A DNA stretch of 64,000 nt from the NCBI GenBank assembly GCA_016934855.1, contig JAFGSA010000046.1, positions 108,050 to 172,049 on the forward strand. The letters are read 5' to 3'. The position numbers were made by a program, and so were the translations under genes. Below the pieces are notes generated by a model that was not told the DNA's origin, made no database searches, and worked only from the letters and a program-made list of their open reading frames with translations. Shown one piece after another: positions 61,453 through 64,000 of this stretch (position 1 is the first letter of the stretch; the number at the start of each line of letters is the position of its first letter). Origin of the DNA: Elusimicrobiota bacterium. GTDB lineage: Bacteria; CG03; SLGR01; JAFGSA01.

Positions 61453-62503
61453 ATGTCTCCATTATCTTCTTCTGAGTCTCCTGCCTGAACGTCACGTGAG
61501 ACGAAAAGCTGTTAACCTTGTTGGGATCGTATTTATAGCAGTTTCTGCACCACAGGTGCGGTTCGGACCCGATCAGCCCTTCCCTCAGTTTCCTGTATCC
61601 GCTCCCGTTCCATATTCCCATGAAATCGCTGTCGTTAAGGTACCCTATATGATCTCCGGCATAACAGCACGGCAGCACTGAGCCCTGGGTTTCCGCATAG
61701 AAAAATTCCCATGGGTCGTTGCAGGTTTCATAAGTCTCATACCTTTTATTGAACAGCGGGGGCAATGCTATGTCCAGGCCGAGTTCGGCCGCCAGCTCTG
61801 CAGCGCGGATCATGTTCTCAGCAGTTTTTTCCTGCTGGAAAAAACATGACATTTTTATATGTTCCGGGCTGAATATAGTCAGATAACTGCATGAAATCCT
61901 GTCAGCGCCGAGTTCGGCCCCCAGTCTTACGAACTCCGGCAGGGTCCCGATATTCATGGTAGTCGCCAGGAAAACGAGGTTCATATGCAGGTCGGCTGAA
62001 TTCTTTCTTTTCAACTCGATCATATTCCTGATATTACCGATAATACGCTCATAGGCTCTGATCCCGGTCAGGGACATGTGAAGCCCGGGATCCGCCGCGT
62101 GAAGGGATATAATAACACCGTACCTGCCTTCCATCAGCTTATGCACCGTACTGTCACCTAGCGTTGTACCGTTGGTAGTGAAAAGCTTCCTGGGGGCAGG
62201 CAGCGTACCGTTTATATAATCCAGGAACTCCTCTATGCCGGGCATCATCAGTGTCTCACCGTAACCGCAGAATCCGACATGCTGTGCGGATTCGAGGACT
62301 TCACGGAGTCTGGGCTCGAAGAAATTTCTGTATTTTTCCAGGTCGAACGCCGGGTAATCGCCGCCCAGGCAGAAGACGCATCTGGCATTGCATGCGTAGT
62401 GCGTCCCCAGCGTAACGTACTTGGGATAAGAGCGCATCTGCGTCCTCCTCTTGGATTCAAATTCGTTCAAGAAAGTATTGTCTTGCTGCTTCTTGCTATT
62501 CAC
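61421..62503 (-). CDS. Radical SAM/SPASM protein, group D
   Basis: About 360 residues from GTG 62501-62503, chosen because GGAGGA lies 7 nt upstream and the start overlaps the upstream TAG; an in-frame ATG 60 nt further up would sit deep in the neighbouring gene. The rSAM cysteines are C38, C42, C45 (CNARCVFC). GYGETLMMPG stands in for GGE, then TTNGTTLGD and SLHAADPGLH. The tail has TQGSVLPCCYAGDHIGYL, GIWN, CRNC and NKVNSFSSHVTFR. It is paralogous to the gene at 59307. Substrate unknown. Confidence 0.93.
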   Translation of the reverse strand: MNSKKQQDNTFLNEFESKRRTQMRSYPKYVTLGTHYACNARCVFCLGGDYPAFDLEKYRNFFEPRLREVLESAQHVGFCGYGETLMMPGIEEFLDYINGTLPAPRKLFTTNGTTLGDSTVHKLMEGRYGVIISLHAADPGLHMSLTGIRAYERIIGNIRNMIELKRKNSADLHMNLVFLATTMNIGTLPEFVRLGAELGADRISCSYLTIFSPEHIKMSCFFQQEKTAENMIRAAELAAELGLDIALPPLFNKRYETYETCNDPWEFFYAETQGSVLPCCYAGDHIGYLNDSDFMGIWNGSGYRKLREGLIGSEPHLWCRNCYKYDPNKVNSFSSHVTFRQETQKKIMETYERDFKKENR

Positions 62504-63896
62504 CGGCCGTTCCTCCGTGATCTTCGATGCCCTGCGGCGAGGCGGCGGCTTTCTTTTCATCAAGGGATTCCAGGAAAACCGCTGACTTTTTCCCCCATTT
62601 TTCCAGCAGCAGATATTTGTCTCTGTCGGCTTTTCCGCAGACGTGATGATTACTGCCGCCGGGAATCACGCTGCCTGAGAAAATAAGATCATCGTAGACA
62701 AAAGCTTCCTTCATCATTTTTATCCTGTACCCTGCCTGGAACATCCTTAACGAATAATCCAGCAGTGCCGTCTCTACCGTTTTAAACCTTTCGTCCAATA
62801 TACCGAGCCGTTCCCTTATCCTGTTGCAGATAATAAAACAGGGGAAAGATATGTATTTGAGGTCTTCCCACTCCCCGAAATTGGCCGCGGAATGCTTTTT
62901 CATGAATATCGAGAAGTTCTCTCTGTTCGAATAGTGAGGGGGCACTACGGAAGACAAATCCGCTATCGGGACCGACACCGCTATATCAGGATGGGTACCC
63001 ATGCAGAACATGAGTTTTTTCAGCGTTTCCTTCGGTATATAATAGTTGCTGCCGATTATGAACAGATATTCGCTGCTGCAATTCTTCATCGCCTCGTTTA
63101 TCAGCTCCGCTCCGGTTCCCCCGTTTACCGAACGATACTCCCTTGTCTCCTTTATATTCGGGATCCTGCTGCTTCCCCTGTGAATGTCGTAGAAATGGCT
63201 GACCGGAAGTCCATTCTCTATCAGCGCCAGGCTTACCCCCTTTTTCTTTACCGGTTTTTTCCTCTTGCGCAGCCCCGAGAAGACAGCCTTTATCTTCCGC
63301 TCGGCCTCTCTTTCGTTCTTCCTGCCTCTGAGCAAGGGGAATCGGACGAAGGGAACGAAAGGCGCTTCATCCAGAACTGCGGGCAGCCAGTCTTCGTCTT
63401 TGAATATCAGCATGTCCGTATAATTATAAATCGGGATCTCCAGATTCCGCGCAGATTCGATTCCCGTGGTCAGCATACTGTAGAAAGCGCTGGATGACGC
63501 GCTGCCGCTGAGTTTTAGATACGCCAGATAATGAGACTTATCGTTATAGACAACGGTGACGGACTGGGGAGAATACTCGAGAACATAGGGCAGATAATAC
63601 TTGGCCGTATAGTAGTTCTCGAAAAAGATAATATCGTACCCGGACCCGATGATCTCTTCTATCCTGTTAATACCCTTTGCGTCGCCTCCCTGATTTCTGA
63701 GGTCTATTATCCTTATACGCATACTTTTGATCTTTTCGATGATTCTCTTATCAGCGAACATGGTATGTATAGGAAGAAATTCAACGATATAATCGCGGCT
63801 CGATACGAGCGTCTTCATTATAAGGGCAAAGTAGTCATCATCCCATTTTCTGAGATGTGACGCCAATAATAATATTTTCTTTTTTCTGACAGCCAT
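62496..63896 (-). CDS. Glycosyltransferase-like protein (GT2-type C-terminal half)
   Basis: A 466-residue protein. The N-terminal third (KKKILLLASHLRKWDDDYF…, IIFFENYYTAKYYLPYV) resembles a Rossmann-like glycosyltransferase half. The C-terminal half has GT2 character: an Asn-Gly-Gly segment, FIIGSNYYIPKETLKKLM, and a LDERFKTVETALLDYSLRMFQAGYRI block close to the GT2 pattern for the acceptor side. The DxD position appears as GSN, so activity is uncertain. No signal peptide or membrane helix is visible. It lies 8 nt after the gene at the right edge. It is the only non-rSAM, non-TPR enzyme-like gene in the window and hints at a glycan link. Confidence 0.75.
   Translation of the reverse strand: MAVRKKKILLLASHLRKWDDDYFALIMKTLVSSRDYIVEFLPIHTMFADKRIIEKIKSMRIRIIDLRNQGGDAKGINRIEEIIGSGYDIIFFENYYTAKYYLPYVLEYSPQSVTVVYNDKSHYLAYLKLSGSASSSAFYSMLTTGIESARNLEIPIYNYTDMLIFKDEDWLPAVLDEAPFVPFVRFPLLRGRKNEREAERKIKAVFSGLRKRKKPVKKKGVSLALIENGLPVSHFYDIHRGSSRIPNIKETREYRSVNGGTGAELINEAMKNCSSEYLFIIGSNYYIPKETLKKLMFCMGTHPDIAVSVPIADLSSVVPPHYSNRENFSIFMKKHSAANFGEWEDLKYISFPCFIICNRIRERLGILDERFKTVETALLDYSLRMFQAGYRIKMMKEAFVYDDLIFSGSVIPGGSNHHVCGKADRDKYLLLEKWGKKSAVFLESLDEKKAAASPQGIEDHGGTAGE
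62511..62516 (-). promoter_or_regulatory. Shine-Dalgarno deciding a GTG start at 62503
   Basis: GGAGGA on the minus strand lies 7 nt before the GTG at 62501-62503. It is a near-consensus site and favours GTG over the ATG 60 nt upstream. Confidence 0.8.
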
Positions 63897-63904
63897 AGGC
63901 TTTG

Positions 63905-64000
63905 TTAGATACTATCCGGGAGCCTGTCCATTATCCTCAGCGCCCTGTCGGTCCACTTATCCACAAGCAGTTTTAGATTTTTATGCCTCAATTCATCATA
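63905..64000 (-). CDS. C-terminal end of an unidentified gene (cut by window edge)
   Basis: The last 31 codons of a minus-strand gene are visible, ending DKWTDRALRIMDRLPDSI before TAA at 63905-63907. The short helical, charged tail is not enough to name a family. Its stop lies 8 nt before the next start, so it belongs to the same directon and shows that the cluster continues to the right of this window. Confidence 0.6.
   Translation of the reverse strand, partial: YDELRHKNLKLLVDKWTDRALRIMDRLPDSI

Noticed and set aside
1..64000. rRNA or tRNA genes, CRISPR arrays, insertion sequences, phage genes
   Set aside because: No transposase or integrase motif, no regularly spaced short DNA repeats and no RNA gene signature were seen. 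The repetitive feel of the sequence comes from TPR-coding DNA.

Overview
This 64-kb window is from a bacterium (Shine-Dalgarno motifs such as GGAG and AAGGA, ATG/GTG starts, dense 4-nt stop/start overlaps). Codon use is rich in ATA (Ile) and AGG (Arg). There is no rRNA, tRNA or other marker gene, so the taxon cannot be fixed. An uncultured lineage such as Omnitrophota or another TPR/radical-SAM-rich group is only an inference. Every gene I can support lies on the minus strand. The window reads as one directon of 40 genes, transcribed from position 64000 towards position 1 and cut at both ends.

Thirty-six of the 40 genes encode radical S-adenosylmethionine (rSAM) proteins, with 37 rSAM domains because one gene carries two. 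Four architectures occur. Group A (21 genes) is an N-terminal TPR solenoid of 0 to about 12 repeats, a conserved linker (…LNEIEI…KTxLESxPR…), an rSAM barrel with CxxxCxxC (usually CNxxCxMC) and a GGEVF motif, and a C-terminal SPASM/twitch-like iron-sulfur tail (CxxPWQ … G-x4-CxC … EIWN … CxxxC). Group B (7 genes) has a CNYRCxYC-type rSAM domain with GGEPxxYP, SFHP, YVAYPP and YPxxYT signatures and a C-terminal CxMG…PDGxxxRCC…CxC cluster motif; two of these also have TPRs. Group C (5 genes) has a cobalamin-binding-like N-terminal domain plus rSAM; three have long N-terminal TPR arrays and one has a C-terminal TPR. Group D (3 genes) is stand-alone rSAM/SPASM. The other four genes are a TPR-only protein, a glycosyltransferase-like protein, a truncated gene at the right edge and a 53-codon small ORF.

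Layout in transcription order (right to left): 64.0-62.5 kb, an unknown gene end and the glycosyltransferase-like gene; 62.5-59.3 kb, three compact rSAM/SPASM genes; 59.3-47.4 kb, a mixed block of groups A, B and C with mostly TPR-free catalytic proteins, ending in the small ORF; 47.4-1 kb, a tandem run of mainly TPR-rSAM-SPASM genes, with group C at 23-20 kb and 5-1 kb, group B at 37.4 and 20.3 kb, the TPR-only gene at 35.6 kb and a double-rSAM fusion at 29.5 kb.

Interpretation (inference): the conserved catalytic core combined with TPR solenoids of widely varying length suggests repeated duplication in which the protein-binding part diversifies. The operon-like packing suggests the enzymes are made together. 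The substrate is unknown. A ribosomally made peptide (the small ORF is the only in-cluster candidate) and a surface glycan (the glycosyltransferase-like neighbour) are the two hypotheses the sequence offers. No transporter, protease, regulator, mobile element or CRISPR array is present.
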